Origin: Bacteroidales bacterium UBA3709
GTDB lineage: Bacteria; Bacteroidota; Bacteroidia; Bacteroidales; UBA932
Direction of reading: 5' to 3'
NCBI GenBank assembly: GCA_002372015.1
Contig: DFIA01000008.1
Coordinates: forward strand, 1 to 64,000
DNA: 64,000 bases
In this document: one piece after another, positions 24,754-33,298 of the stretch
Position numbering within the stretch: the first letter of the stretch is position 1
Layout of the letters: each line of letters opens with the position of its first letter
Position numbers and translations under genes: made by a program
The notes under the pieces: model-generated
The model's database searches: none
What the model was told of the DNA's origin: nothing
The model's input: only the letters and a program-made list of their open reading frames with translations

Positions 24754-26763
24754 TTACTCAAACGAGTATTTCTTGCCATACTCCATCATTTGTGCAAGGT
24801 AATCTTCTACATAAACTATCTTGTAGTCAACTATTTTTCCGTTCTTTTCTACAGGCACTATATCTGGATTAACAAATCCTTTGTACGGCTTTAAGTTTAA
24901 CTCTGCATAGCGCTCTAAAACCTCTTTGTGCAGGGTAGGGTCTATGTCTATTGCATATTTTTCTATGAGATTTTTACCTGCTTTATAATCGCCTTCAGAC
25001 TTGATTCTCTGAATTTCTGCAAGCAACTCTCCAAACAAACCTCTTAGTTTTTCAAAGTTGTTGATAACAAAATATGTTTTACCCTCTTTAACTTTTTTCT
25101 CAATAACATTGTCTTTTGCTCCGTGCTCATAGGCCCATTCAGCAATGAGCTTGCGGTTTTGCATGTGTGCTTCGGTATTTTTCTTGCCGAGTTCAATTCT
25201 GGTAAACTGTGTAAACAGGCCGTTGCGGATATAGGTCATATATTCTGCTTTGTAGGCATTGGCATCTGGCAGGAGTCCCATCTCAATAAGCTTAGGGTCT
25301 GCAAGATAATATAGGGCAAATAGGTCTGCACGAGCTTCTTCGAGGGCAGAACTGAACTCTTTGAGAGCGTTGCCTTGTACATTCGGAAGCAGCTGGCCTG
25401 AGGCATGGCCGAGGCACTCATGCAGATCTGTGTGCAGATTACTTGTTATTACTCCAAATTTTTTGCAGAGCTCTATTTCGTTCTGGTCATAGGCAAATTC
25501 TGCAAGTATGCTCTTAGGCGATTCATCGGCAGCTTTGTCGTATGCCTCTGTAATGTTGTTTATTGTTACAGATTTAGAACCGTATTCTTTTCTTATCCAG
25601 TTAGCATTAGGAAGGTTGATGCCTATAGGGGTGGCAGGGTAACATGCGCCACCAAGGGCTGTTACGTTTATAACTTTAGCACTAACGCCTTTTACATTTT
25701 CTTTCTTAAACCGGTTATCTACAGGAGAGTTGTCTTCAAACCACTGGGCCTGGGAGCTTATGGCTTCTGTTCTTCTGCTTGCTCCAAGATCTTTGAAATT
25801 GGCTAAGCCTTCCCAAGTTGCTTTTCGGCCGAGAGGATCGTCGTAGTCTTCTATGAATCCGTTAGTGAAATCTACTATCTGGGCTCCGTCATCTACCCAT
25901 TGAATGTTGTATGCATCCCAATCTCTTAAATCTCCGGTAGTATAATATTTTACAAGAAGATCTATGGTTTTCTTCTGCCCCTCAGTTTCTGCATATTCTT
26001 TGGCTTTGTTCAGATGTTGTATGATTTTTTCTATGGATTTTGAATATAGGCCACCAAGTTTCCAAACCTGTTCTGTTATGCTTCCGTCTGCATTTTTAAC
26101 GAGTTTGGAGTTAAGGCCGTAAGAGATAGGACGAGGATCTGTTTTATCTTCCATTTTGTCGTAGAAATCGTTTACCTCCTTTTGGGTGAGCCCGCCTTCA
26201 TAGAAGTTTACTGCCGAATTTGCCACCATATCTATCTTAGTGTTATTGCATCTTCTCATTGGTAGTATTTGCGGATTAAAGATTATAGGCAGAATCTGCT
26301 CGCAGAGTTCTTCTTGCCCGGCACTTGCCATAAGGCTTCTAAAATACTGCTCCGAGCAGGCCGGCAAAAATTTGTCTTCTGCATAATGGTGATATATACC
26401 GTTAGAAAAGAATACTCTCTTGGCATAAATAAGAAAATCTTTATAGTCTTGTGTATCAGTATCTCCTTTATATTCGTCTATGATTTTTTCTATAATCTTT
26501 CTGATTTTCAGATTATACTTGCCCATTTGGTCGAACATAATATCGCGACCACATTTTGCCGCTTCTGAAGTGTGATATAAAAAGGCTTTATTATTGAAAC
26601 TGAGCGAATCCCAATCCGGAATCTGGTAGCGCAGAATCTGAAGATCTGCAAATTCATCCACTATGTATGTGAAAGGCTTATCTTGTGTATTCTGTGTTTC
26701 TTCTTTGCAGCTTACCAGCAGAGCTGCCGTGGAGAACATAATCATAGCCATTAGTTTTTTCAT
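24754..26763 (-). CDS. Dipeptidyl peptidase III (M49) lipoprotein
   Basis: The zinc peptidase removes dipeptides from the N-termini of oligopeptides. The diagnostic M49 motif HECLGH lies at about residues 448-453 (two His ligands and catalytic Glu), with the third ligand in EEARAD (ALEEARADLFALYY). The N-terminus is a lipoprotein signal (STAALLVSC), so the enzyme is periplasmic or surface-anchored. Start ATG 26763 lies 12 bases behind the holin-like gene, implying co-transcription. Length 669 is typical of bacterial DPP III. Confidence 0.93.
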   Translation of the reverse strand: MKKLMAMIMFSTAALLVSCKEETQNTQDKPFTYIVDEFADLQILRYQIPDWDSLSFNNKAFLYHTSEAAKCGRDIMFDQMGKYNLKIRKIIEKIIDEYKGDTDTQDYKDFLIYAKRVFFSNGIYHHYAEDKFLPACSEQYFRSLMASAGQEELCEQILPIIFNPQILPMRRCNNTKIDMVANSAVNFYEGGLTQKEVNDFYDKMEDKTDPRPISYGLNSKLVKNADGSITEQVWKLGGLYSKSIEKIIQHLNKAKEYAETEGQKKTIDLLVKYYTTGDLRDWDAYNIQWVDDGAQIVDFTNGFIEDYDDPLGRKATWEGLANFKDLGASRRTEAISSQAQWFEDNSPVDNRFKKENVKGVSAKVINVTALGGACYPATPIGINLPNANWIRKEYGSKSVTINNITEAYDKAADESPKSILAEFAYDQNEIELCKKFGVITSNLHTDLHECLGHASGQLLPNVQGNALKEFSSALEEARADLFALYYLADPKLIEMGLLPDANAYKAEYMTYIRNGLFTQFTRIELGKKNTEAHMQNRKLIAEWAYEHGAKDNVIEKKVKEGKTYFVINNFEKLRGLFGELLAEIQRIKSEGDYKAGKNLIEKYAIDIDPTLHKEVLERYAELNLKPYKGFVNPDIVPVEKNGKIVDYKIVYVEDYLAQMMEYGKKYSFE

Positions 26764-26775
26764 AAATATTTGGTG

Positions 26776-27405
26776 TTAGAATTGGTTTATTTGGTAGTTG
26801 TCTGATTCTGTTTCGGGTTTGTTGTCTGAATGGTTTTCCTGCTGTTTGTCTTTAGTGTCTTTTGCCTTGTCTTTGCCGCTGTTGCCGTTAAAAACATCCT
26901 TTACCATATTCACGAACTTTCCGATATAGTTTAGTGGATTGAGCATGGTTTTGAGCATTTGGTATTCTGCTGCAAGGTCTTGTTCTTTGCTCTCTATCTG
27001 GCTCTGCATCATCTGTTGTCTTATGTGCAGTTCGTTCATATTAGACATTTTGGACTCGCCGAGGAGCATTTTGGAATACATTCTTGCCATTTGGTTGGCA
27101 AAGAGCTTCTTTCTGAAGCAGAACACAATAATAGCCAGTACCATAATGCAGCCCGATACGCATAAAAATCCAAGGGCAGTGCTACCCAAAACTTCCCCTA
27201 AAAAGAAACCGAGTGCCATTCCTAACATCAGAATTAAGAGCCCTCCGGCTATAAGCAATATCAGATATACCAAAACTTTGTTGGTAGCCCACGACATTTT
27301 CTCTGCTCCGTTGAGAGCAGCCCTGTCTATTTGCATGTTTACATATTTGCGGATGGAGGTTGCAAGGTTTTCGTCGAGCGGACGAGAAAAATTATTCTTT
27401 TCCAT
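26776..27405 (-). CDS. Phage-holin-like (Holin-X/YqjE-type) membrane protein
   Basis: The 209-residue protein has an N-terminal amphipathic part, two closely spaced transmembrane helices at about residues 45-105 (VLVYLILLIAGGLLILMLGMALGFF; ALGFLCVSGCIMVLAIIVFCF), and a charged, probably coiled C-terminus ending in a Lys/Asp/Asn-rich tail. This is the layout of the Holin-X family, which in Bacteroidota is a host envelope protein and not evidence of a prophage. No phage genes are near. It precedes dpp3 on the same strand. Function unknown. Confidence 0.7.
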   Translation of the reverse strand: MEKNNFSRPLDENLATSIRKYVNMQIDRAALNGAEKMSWATNKVLVYLILLIAGGLLILMLGMALGFFLGEVLGSTALGFLCVSGCIMVLAIIVFCFRKKLFANQMARMYSKMLLGESKMSNMNELHIRQQMMQSQIESKEQDLAAEYQMLKTMLNPLNYIGKFVNMVKDVFNGNSGKDKAKDTKDKQQENHSDNKPETESDNYQINQF

Positions 27406-27538
27406 GTCTTAGAGTTTGCATGTTACGCATAGTGCTAATAAAACAAAGGTAATCAAAAATATTATAATCAGGCTTAGCCAAGAAGTGCATGCCGAGATGG
27501 AGTGTAAACAATAACAGGAAAAATAGTAACTTTGCACT

Positions 27539-28807
27539 ATGAGAAACTTTTACAAAGCAATTACAACAACCGCAGTTGGCGTTTTGGTTTTGATGCCGCT
27601 ATTTCTTCTGTCTTGCTCAAAGGTGGAACCTAAAGAGGTGGTGTTTGAAGAAAAAGACAAAACGATATTATTGTACTTTGCCTCCAACAATAATCTTTCT
27701 ATAGATGCTGCCTCCAACATAGAAAAGATTGTTAACGGGTATTTGCCTGAAAATACAAATATTGTGTTGTACTGCAATAACTTCGATCTTTCTACCAAGG
27801 ATATGAAAGATACTCTTACCGTGCTCGTTAATATGTACAAGGATAAGCACGGCAACAGAAGATTGGATACTCTGTATAAGTTTGCATATATGAATTCATG
27901 TACCAAGGCAGCCATGACTTCCGTAATTAAGATAACTCATACCATGTGTCCGGCAAAGAGCTATGGGCTTGTACTATGGTCTCACGGAACAGGGTGGTTG
28001 CCTGCAGGATACTATACATTAGACCCTTCCACATCTTCGGCAGAAAAATACGCTATGGGAAATTCCATTGCCCAGCAGAGCCTGTCTGTGTTTCCAGGGC
28101 CTCCGGAGGGAATAGACCCCTATGCCCATATGGTGAAATCGTTTGGGTATGAGCGGGGTGTGGAAATGTCTATATTTGATGTGCAGGAATCTTTAGATAA
28201 TATTCATTTTGATTTTATAGCAATAGATGCTTGCTTGATGGGTGGAATAGAAATAGCTTACCAACTTAAAGATAACTGTAACTACTTTATATCTACTCCG
28301 GCAGAGATTCTTACAGATAGTTTCCCTTACGATAGGGTGATAGAGAGAATGGTAAAAGAAGATTACAACGGCGTGGCTAAAGATGTGTACGATTACTACA
28401 ATGCACTTTCCGGAGACTATCATTCAGTTACTATTGCCACGATTAAATGCTCAGAGTTAGAAAGCGTTGCGCAAGAGGCTGCTCAGCTTTTTGAGGCCTA
28501 CAGAGGTAATATACCTGCTCTTGACATAACTAAAGTGCAGCGTTACTTTAGGTATAACGACCACTGGTTCTACGATTTGAATGATTATCTTGATAATCTT
28601 TGCGGAAAGAGCGAAACTGTAGCCTTTAGGGCGGCACTTGAGAAAGCGGTTACAGCCAAATATACTACGGGAAGGATGATTAATTTAGTGATAGATCCTG
28701 CCAAGTTTTCGGGTCTGAGTAGCTATATAAACAAACCGGTTGAAAGCGAGCTTACCTCTTACTACAAACGATATAATTGGAATGAGGTTGTAAAGATGAT
28801 ACCTTAG
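27539..28807 (+). CDS. Clostripain-related (C11) cysteine peptidase lipoprotein
   Basis: The N-terminal lipoprotein signal ends at LLSC. The caspase-like C11 fold shows the catalytic His in LWSHGTGW (H149) and the nucleophile Cys in IDACLMGGIEIAY (C232), followed by the family motif STPAEILTDSFPYD. C11 enzymes cleave after basic residues. It may mature or degrade exported proteins on the cell surface. A TAACTTTG box lies only 3 bases before the ATG, so either the mRNA is leaderless or the box is fortuitous. Confidence 0.9.
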   Translation: MRNFYKAITTTAVGVLVLMPLFLLSCSKVEPKEVVFEEKDKTILLYFASNNNLSIDAASNIEKIVNGYLPENTNIVLYCNNFDLSTKDMKDTLTVLVNMYKDKHGNRRLDTLYKFAYMNSCTKAAMTSVIKITHTMCPAKSYGLVLWSHGTGWLPAGYYTLDPSTSSAEKYAMGNSIAQQSLSVFPGPPEGIDPYAHMVKSFGYERGVEMSIFDVQESLDNIHFDFIAIDACLMGGIEIAYQLKDNCNYFISTPAEILTDSFPYDRVIERMVKEDYNGVAKDVYDYYNALSGDYHSVTIATIKCSELESVAQEAAQLFEAYRGNIPALDITKVQRYFRYNDHWFYDLNDYLDNLCGKSETVAFRAALEKAVTAKYTTGRMINLVIDPAKFSGLSSYINKPVESELTSYYKRYNWNEVVKMIP

Positions 28808-28832
28808 TAGCATGTACTTTTGGCTTTAGCAT

Positions 28833-28871
28833 AAAAAAATAGCAGACCAAAATCCGGTCTGCTATTTTTTT
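28833..28871. terminator. Bidirectional terminator between C11 peptidase and rubrerythrin
   Basis: An inverted repeat (ATAGCAGACC / GGTCTGCTAT, 7-base loop) has A7 before and T7 after it. It can terminate the convergent transcripts from both sides. Confidence 0.85.
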
Positions 28872-28884
28872 ATAGGCAATAGCT

Positions 28885-29439
28885 TTACTTTTTGAAGAAG
28901 CGGCCGTACAAGCCCTCAAAGCCTTGTCCGTGACGAGCCTCATCTTTGCACATTTCGTGAACGGTATCGTGAATGGCATCGTAGTTGAGCTGCTTTGCCT
29001 TGGTTGCAATGTCTTTCTTGCCGGCGCATGCACCTCTTTCTGCTTCTATTCTCTTTTCCAAATTGGTTTTGGTGTCCCATACCATCTCGCCCATGAGTTC
29101 ACAGAATTTTGCTGCATGTTCAGCCTCTTCCCACGCATATCTCTTAAAGGCTTCTGCTATTTCAGGATAACCCTCTCTATCTGCCTGACGGCTCATGGCA
29201 AGATACATTCCAACTTCAGAACATTCGCCAACAAAGTTTGCTTTTAATCCTTCCCATATTTCTGGATCGCAGCCTTTAGCTACCCCAATGACATGTTCAT
29301 CGGCCCAACCTTTTCCGGCTTCATTTTCTGTAACTTCTACAAATTTTTCTCTTGGAGCTTTGCATTGTGGACATCTTTCCGGTGCTTCTGAACCTTCGTG
29401 GATATATCCACAAACTGTACATCTGAATTTCTTGTTCAT
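28885..29439 (-). CDS. Reverse rubrerythrin (rubredoxin N-terminal, ferritin-like C-terminal)
   Basis: The order is reversed from classical rubrerythrin: the rubredoxin-like CxxC pairs come first (C8/C11 in [10 protein letters not shown] and C23/C26 in RCPQCKAPR), then a four-helix diiron domain with EXXH-type ligands ([43 protein letters not shown]). Such proteins reduce hydrogen peroxide in anaerobes using NADH-derived electrons. It is expected to be induced by oxygen; a promoter with a small palindrome is visible upstream. It works alongside the superoxide dismutase gene at 6.7 kb. Confidence 0.93.
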   Translation of the reverse strand: MNKKFRCTVCGYIHEGSEAPERCPQCKAPREKFVEVTENEAGKGWADEHVIGVAKGCDPEIWEGLKANFVGECSEVGMYLAMSRQADREGYPEIAEAFKRYAWEEAEHAAKFCELMGEMVWDTKTNLEKRIEAERGACAGKKDIATKAKQLNYDAIHDTVHEMCKDEARHGQGFEGLYGRFFKK

Positions 29440-29471
29440 AATTAAATGTGTTAGTTATATTAATACTATAC

Positions 29472-29523
29472 GTTAGTTCTAACTTGAGAATCAAAGTTAG
29501 TAAAGTTTCAAATAACCTGCAAA
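29472..29523 (-). promoter_or_regulatory. Promoter and possible operator of reverse rubrerythrin
   Basis: On the minus strand TTTG (29520-29523) and TAACTTTG (29492-29499) are 20 bases apart. Just downstream, GTTAGTTCTAAC (29472-29483) is a perfect palindrome (GTTAG/CTAAC) near the predicted start of transcription, a position where a repressor could act. The rest of 29440-29640 is AT-rich with nothing recognised. Confidence 0.5.
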
Positions 29524-29667
29524 GTTTATGCCACTGCAAAAATGTAAAGTCAAAATCAGTTTGTGTCATAGAGCATATGATATTTGCCTCAAATATGAAG
29601 TTACGCAATTAAAAACACCTGCGCGAAAATTCTTTATAGTTGCAAATTCAACATAGAAGTGCAATGT

Positions 29668-29697
29668 TTTGATGAAAGAAGTTTTTGCTTATATTTG
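29668..29697 (+). promoter_or_regulatory. Bacteroidota-type promoter for the L25 gene
   Basis: TTTG at 29668-29671 and TATATTTG at 29690-29697 are 18 bases apart, a near-ideal match. Transcription should start near 29704, leaving a leader of about 78 bases. Confidence 0.7.
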
Positions 29698-29708
29698 CGT
29701 CCGCATTT

Positions 29709-29763
29709 GCCCGGCGTTGTTGGGCTCGGTGCAATGGGGTCTGGATATGCCAGACTGAGTAAC
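29709..29763 (+). promoter_or_regulatory. Structured leader of the L25 mRNA
   Basis: Two hairpins lie between promoter and ATG: GCCC/GGGC (29709-29725) and a perfect 6-bp stem GTCTGG/CCAGAC with loop ATATG (29739-29755). The second is bracketed by ATGG and GAGTA. Ribosomal protein genes are often autoregulated through such leaders; this one is a candidate, not a known family. Confidence 0.4.
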
Positions 29764-29781
29764 ACTTAAATTTTAATAATT

Positions 29782-30378
29782 ATGCAAACAATTACTTTAA
29801 ACGCTTCCGAGAGAAAAATCGGAACAAAGCAGGATCTTAAAAAAATCCGCAGAGCAGGCAACGTTCCTTGCATCATTTATGGAAACGGCACTCAGCATCT
29901 CGATATTGCAGTTGCCCTATCAGACATTAAAAAGATAACAGACACTCCAAAGTCTTATATCGTTCACATCAATCTAAATGGAACTGTGCATCCTTGTATT
30001 CTTCACGATGCTCAGTATGACCCTATTACAGACGATGCTATACATGTGGATTTTTTGGCCATTTCTGAAAACAAACCAGTGGATATAGCTATTCCTGTAA
30101 ATATCTTCGGTAATGCAGAAGGTGTAAAACAGGGTGGTCGTCTCAGAATTGGTGTAAGAAAGGTTAAGGTGTGTGGTCCATTAGATAAACTGCCTGATCA
30201 GATAGATATAGATATTACTTCTTTAGGTGTAGGCAAGGCAATATATGCCGGTGAACTTTCTGTGGAACACTGCAAGGTAACTTCTCCAAAGAAGTTGATG
30301 GTATGCGAAATTAAGCGTACTCGTGCTGCAGTAGCTGCCGCTGCTGCTGAAGCAGAAAATGCTGAGGCTGCCAAGTAG
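29782..30378 (+). CDS. rplY: 50S ribosomal protein L25 / general stress protein CTC
   Basis: L25 binds the loop E region of 5S rRNA in the large subunit. The 198-residue CTC form has the L25 N-terminal barrel (about residues 1-90: ERKIGTKQDLKKIRRAGNVPCIIYG) and the TL5 C-terminal domain (LRIGVRKVKVCGPLDKLPDQIDIDI). It ends in an Ala/Glu-rich tail typical of Bacteroidota. It has its own strong promoter and is followed 52 bases later by pth, the usual partner, so a two-gene operon is likely. Confidence 0.95.
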   Translation: MQTITLNASERKIGTKQDLKKIRRAGNVPCIIYGNGTQHLDIAVALSDIKKITDTPKSYIVHINLNGTVHPCILHDAQYDPITDDAIHVDFLAISENKPVDIAIPVNIFGNAEGVKQGGRLRIGVRKVKVCGPLDKLPDQIDIDITSLGVGKAIYAGELSVEHCKVTSPKKLMVCEIKRTRAAVAAAAAEAENAEAAK

Positions 30379-30430
30379 TAATAGCAGATAAGAGCGCGTA
30401 CTTTGCCTAATTTTACTGTGAGCAAAAACT

Positions 30431-31048
30431 ATGGCTGGAAAGTATCTCATAGCGGGCTTGGGGAATATTGGGGCAGAGTATGTAGAAACACGTCATAATG
30501 TAGGTTTTATGGTGCTGGATTTTCTCGCAGAGGAGTCTGGCACCCTTTTTAATATAGACCGCTTGGGCTATATAGCGGAACTCTCGTACCGAGGCAGCAA
30601 ACTTCTTTTGCTAAAGCCATCTACTTACATGAACCTCAGCGGAAAAGCTGTAGATTACTGGGTAAAGAAAGAAAATATCCCAATAGAGAATCTGTTAGTA
30701 ATATGCGATGATTTGGCCATACCTTTTGGTAGTGTGAGAATGCGTCGTAAAGGGAGTAGTGGCGGGCATAATGGTCTTGAGAATATAAATCAAGTTTTAG
30801 GTACCTCTAATTACAGCCGAATTAGGGTAGGTATCGGTAATGATTTTCAGCGCGGATGTCAGATAGATTATGTGCTCGGGAAAATTGTTGGAGAGGAAAA
30901 AGCAAAACTGCCGGCTATATTAAAGAGAGCTGCGCAGGGGGTAAAGGATTTTACTTTTATGGGTGCCGACAGGGCAATGAACATTTGCAATACGGAGCCT
31001 AAATCTCCTGATGGAAATAACATTTTGAGTAATACTACTTTGGAATAG
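30431..31048 (+). CDS. pth: Peptidyl-tRNA hydrolase
   Basis: Pth releases tRNA from peptidyl-tRNA that falls off the ribosome. The family signature is complete: GLGNIGAEYVETRHNVGF with catalytic H22, KPSTYMNLSG, and the DDLAIPFG and GGHNGLENI motifs. The length of 205 is slightly longer than the bacterial norm because of a C-terminal tail rich in Asn and Pro. It is downstream of the L25 gene, as in many bacteria, and converges on the FtsB-like gene with a 4-base gap. Confidence 0.95.
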   Translation: MAGKYLIAGLGNIGAEYVETRHNVGFMVLDFLAEESGTLFNIDRLGYIAELSYRGSKLLLLKPSTYMNLSGKAVDYWVKKENIPIENLLVICDDLAIPFGSVRMRRKGSSGGHNGLENINQVLGTSNYSRIRVGIGNDFQRGCQIDYVLGKIVGEEKAKLPAILKRAAQGVKDFTFMGADRAMNICNTEPKSPDGNNILSNTTLE

Positions 31049-31052
31049 TAAG

Positions 31053-31379
31053 TTATTCCGTATCTTCTACTACATACACATCTTCGTTTTGCTGATGAAA
31101 GAAATACTGTTCACGAGCAAACTTTTCCAAGGAATCTTTGTTGGAGGCGAGTTCTTTTAGTTTTTCTTCTGCTTGTTGTATAGCATTTTTGTAGTAGGCT
31201 TTTTCTCTATTTTGGGCGGCGAGTTGTTTGAGATCTTTATACCATACAATCAGATTGTTGGTGTCCAGAAAAAAAATCCATATCAGAAACAAAGCGGTAG
31301 CAAGGATATACTTGTTCTTTACCACTTTGAATACTTGTTTTATTACAGGTGTTTCTTGCAGATTCCTTAAAAGCCCCAT
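31053..31379 (-). CDS. FtsB/DivIC-like septum formation initiator
   Basis: From the ATG at 31379 it is a 108-residue bitopic protein. A short cytoplasmic N-terminus is followed by one membrane helix (YILATALFLIWIFF) and a periplasmic coiled coil (DLKQLAAQNREKAYYKNAIQQAEEKLKELASNKDSLEKFAREQYFF). That tail, LEKFAREQYFFHQQNEDVYVV, is the conserved end of FtsB/DivIC proteins of the division complex. The longer ORF from 31418 adds a stretch that is unlikely to be translated, so 31379 is preferred. It is divergent from the nucleotidyltransferase. Confidence 0.85.
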   Translation of the reverse strand: MGLLRNLQETPVIKQVFKVVKNKYILATALFLIWIFFLDTNNLIVWYKDLKQLAAQNREKAYYKNAIQQAEEKLKELASNKDSLEKFAREQYFFHQQNEDVYVVEDTE

Positions 31380-31432
31380 TGCTTTTTTTATTAAATTTGC
31401 ATCAAATAAACTGCACAAATTTAAGAAATATA

Positions 31433-32335
31433 ATGAAACCTGTACTTTTGATTATGGCTGCCGGAATGGGTAGCAGATATGGAGGTCTTAAACAGTTAGA
31501 CGGGGTAGGCCCAAATGGCGAAACTATTATGGATTTTTCTGTCTATGATGCAATTGAGAGCGGTTTTGGGGAAGTTGTGTTTGTAGTTAGGAAAAAGTTT
31601 CAAGCTGAGTTTGAAGATAAAGTTGCCTCAAAGTATAAAGACAGAGTAAAATACACTATAGTTACTCAGGAACCAGCAGATTTGCCTTCTGGTTTTTCTC
31701 CAGAAGTTCCGAGAGAGAAGCCTTGGGGTACCGGGCAGGCTGTCTTGGCTGCAAAAGATGTCATATCAAAGCCTTTTGCCGTAATAAATTCAGACGATTT
31801 CTATGGCAGAGAATCTTTCCGTACCATAGGTTCTTACCTTTCTAATCCAGATTTGAAGCAAGGGGAGTTTTGTATGGTGGGCTTTTATCTGAATAATACT
31901 TTGAGCGAGTCTGGCAGTGTTTCCAGAGGTATTTGTACAACAGACCAAAGCGGCTATTTATTGAAAGTAGAGGAACATACAAATATCCGCAAAGAAGTCT
32001 CCGGTATTCTGGGTGTGGGAATGGATGGTGTTGAGCATATTTTGCAGCCGGAAACCTATACCTCCATGAATATGTGGGGTTTTACGCCTAACTATATGAT
32101 AGAAACAGAAAAACAGTTTGTGGAATTTCTGACACAGAATCTAAACGATCCAAAAAAGGAGTTCTATGTACCTTCTGCTGTCAGCAGAATGATAGCAGAC
32201 AATACTGCTTCTGTTAAGGTGTTATCTACTCCATCTTCTTGGTTTGGTGTAACATATAAAGAAGACAGAGAAAAAGTTGTGGCCAAACTCAAGCAGATGG
32301 TCTCAGAGGGTGTTTATCCTTCTCCTTTATTTTGA
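31433..32335 (+). CDS. Sugar-nucleotide-type nucleotidyltransferase
   Basis: The protein starts at ATG 31433 with the NTP-transferase signature LLIMAAGMGSRYGGLKQLDGVGPNG; the open frame upstream to 31349 is not needed. Later motifs include PWGTGQAVLAAKD and NSDDFYG, the nucleotide- and metal-binding sites of the GT-A-like fold. Family members activate sugar 1-phosphates to NDP-sugars, but the substrate here is unknown. A TAAATTTG -7 box at 31392-31399 fits a leader of about 27 bases. It is followed 43 bases later by the CPBP protease gene on the same strand. Confidence 0.85.
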   Translation: MKPVLLIMAAGMGSRYGGLKQLDGVGPNGETIMDFSVYDAIESGFGEVVFVVRKKFQAEFEDKVASKYKDRVKYTIVTQEPADLPSGFSPEVPREKPWGTGQAVLAAKDVISKPFAVINSDDFYGRESFRTIGSYLSNPDLKQGEFCMVGFYLNNTLSESGSVSRGICTTDQSGYLLKVEEHTNIRKEVSGILGVGMDGVEHILQPETYTSMNMWGFTPNYMIETEKQFVEFLTQNLNDPKKEFYVPSAVSRMIADNTASVKVLSTPSSWFGVTYKEDREKVVAKLKQMVSEGVYPSPLF

Positions 32336-32378
32336 TATTTAACCAGTTCTAATATTTTGCCAATAGAGTTTTGAATTT

Positions 32379-33287
32379 ATGAAGTCTATAACAGGAATTC
32401 CTAAATATTTTCTTCCAAATCTTGGAATGGGATGGCTTACCGTACTTATGATGTTGCCCAGCTCCATTTTTGCTGTTTTGGTAGTAATTGTGCTAAATTT
32501 AGCATTGTATGGAAAGGTTTCTGAAACTTTGTTCGATTCCGGTGGAGGCCCTCTCCTCTATGCTTTGTGCATGTTTTTTCCTATACTATTTGTATTTATC
32601 ATGGGTTTTGTAAGGCGGCGAAATCCATTAGTTGCTCCGGTAAAGATAAATCAGCCTCATTTTGGGAAAGTAAATCCCTTGATTTTAGGTGTAATACTTA
32701 TAGTGCTTCTGACTGCTGCAGGTTGGATGATAGCTCCTGTGTCAGACCTTATAGAAATTCCGGATGTTTTTAAAAAAATGTTTGAGAATATTAGAACTGA
32801 TACGTTTAGCATTTTTCTAACTACGGCATTCATGGCACCTGTTATAGAAGAGTTTTTATGTAGAGGGGTGTTAGCTCGCGGCCTATATGCAACATCCTCG
32901 CCAACGAGTGGAATCGTGTGGTCTGCCATAATGTTTTCTGTAATGCATTTGAATTTATACCAAATGCTGTCGGCCTTTGTGATAGGTTTACTTTTTGCGT
33001 GGATTTACTATAGAACGCATAGCATTTGGATAGTTATTTTTGGACATTTTATGGTTAACGCCTCCAGCCTTACTATGGCCTATATATATCCCGAATATAG
33101 CTTAATGTCTTCCAAGGAATATATAATTCACGAAACCGGCAATGTGGTTTGGTATTGGATTCTTTTTGCAGGTGGAACCATTATTACCGTAGCCCTTATA
33201 GCACTACTCAATAAGCTGTTACCTAAGAATATAACAAGCTTTACCCCACAGCCGGTAATTATAGCCTCAAAAGAAAATAGATTATAA
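32379..33287 (+). CDS. CPBP-family intramembrane glutamic protease
   Basis: The protein has about eight hydrophobic segments. The conserved ABI/CPBP motifs are EExxxR (E157-E158, R162 in VIEEFLCRGVL), H190 in SVMHLNLYQ, and FGHFMVNAS near the C-terminus. These residues form the active site of Rce1-like membrane proteases, which cleave CAAX-type or other membrane proteins. In bacteria the substrates are mostly unknown. It sits between the nucleotidyltransferase and the PMI-like gene (12-base gap), likely one operon. Confidence 0.88.
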   Translation: MKSITGIPKYFLPNLGMGWLTVLMMLPSSIFAVLVVIVLNLALYGKVSETLFDSGGGPLLYALCMFFPILFVFIMGFVRRRNPLVAPVKINQPHFGKVNPLILGVILIVLLTAAGWMIAPVSDLIEIPDVFKKMFENIRTDTFSIFLTTAFMAPVIEEFLCRGVLARGLYATSSPTSGIVWSAIMFSVMHLNLYQMLSAFVIGLLFAWIYYRTHSIWIVIFGHFMVNASSLTMAYIYPEYSLMSSKEYIIHETGNVVWYWILFAGGTIITVALIALLNKLLPKNITSFTPQPVIIASKENRL

Positions 33288-33298
33288 CTTAGGTTTCC

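Noticed and set aside
26776..27405. Prophage signature from the holin-like gene
   Set aside because: No phage structural, integrase or lysis genes nearby; Holin-X-like proteins occur as host genes.
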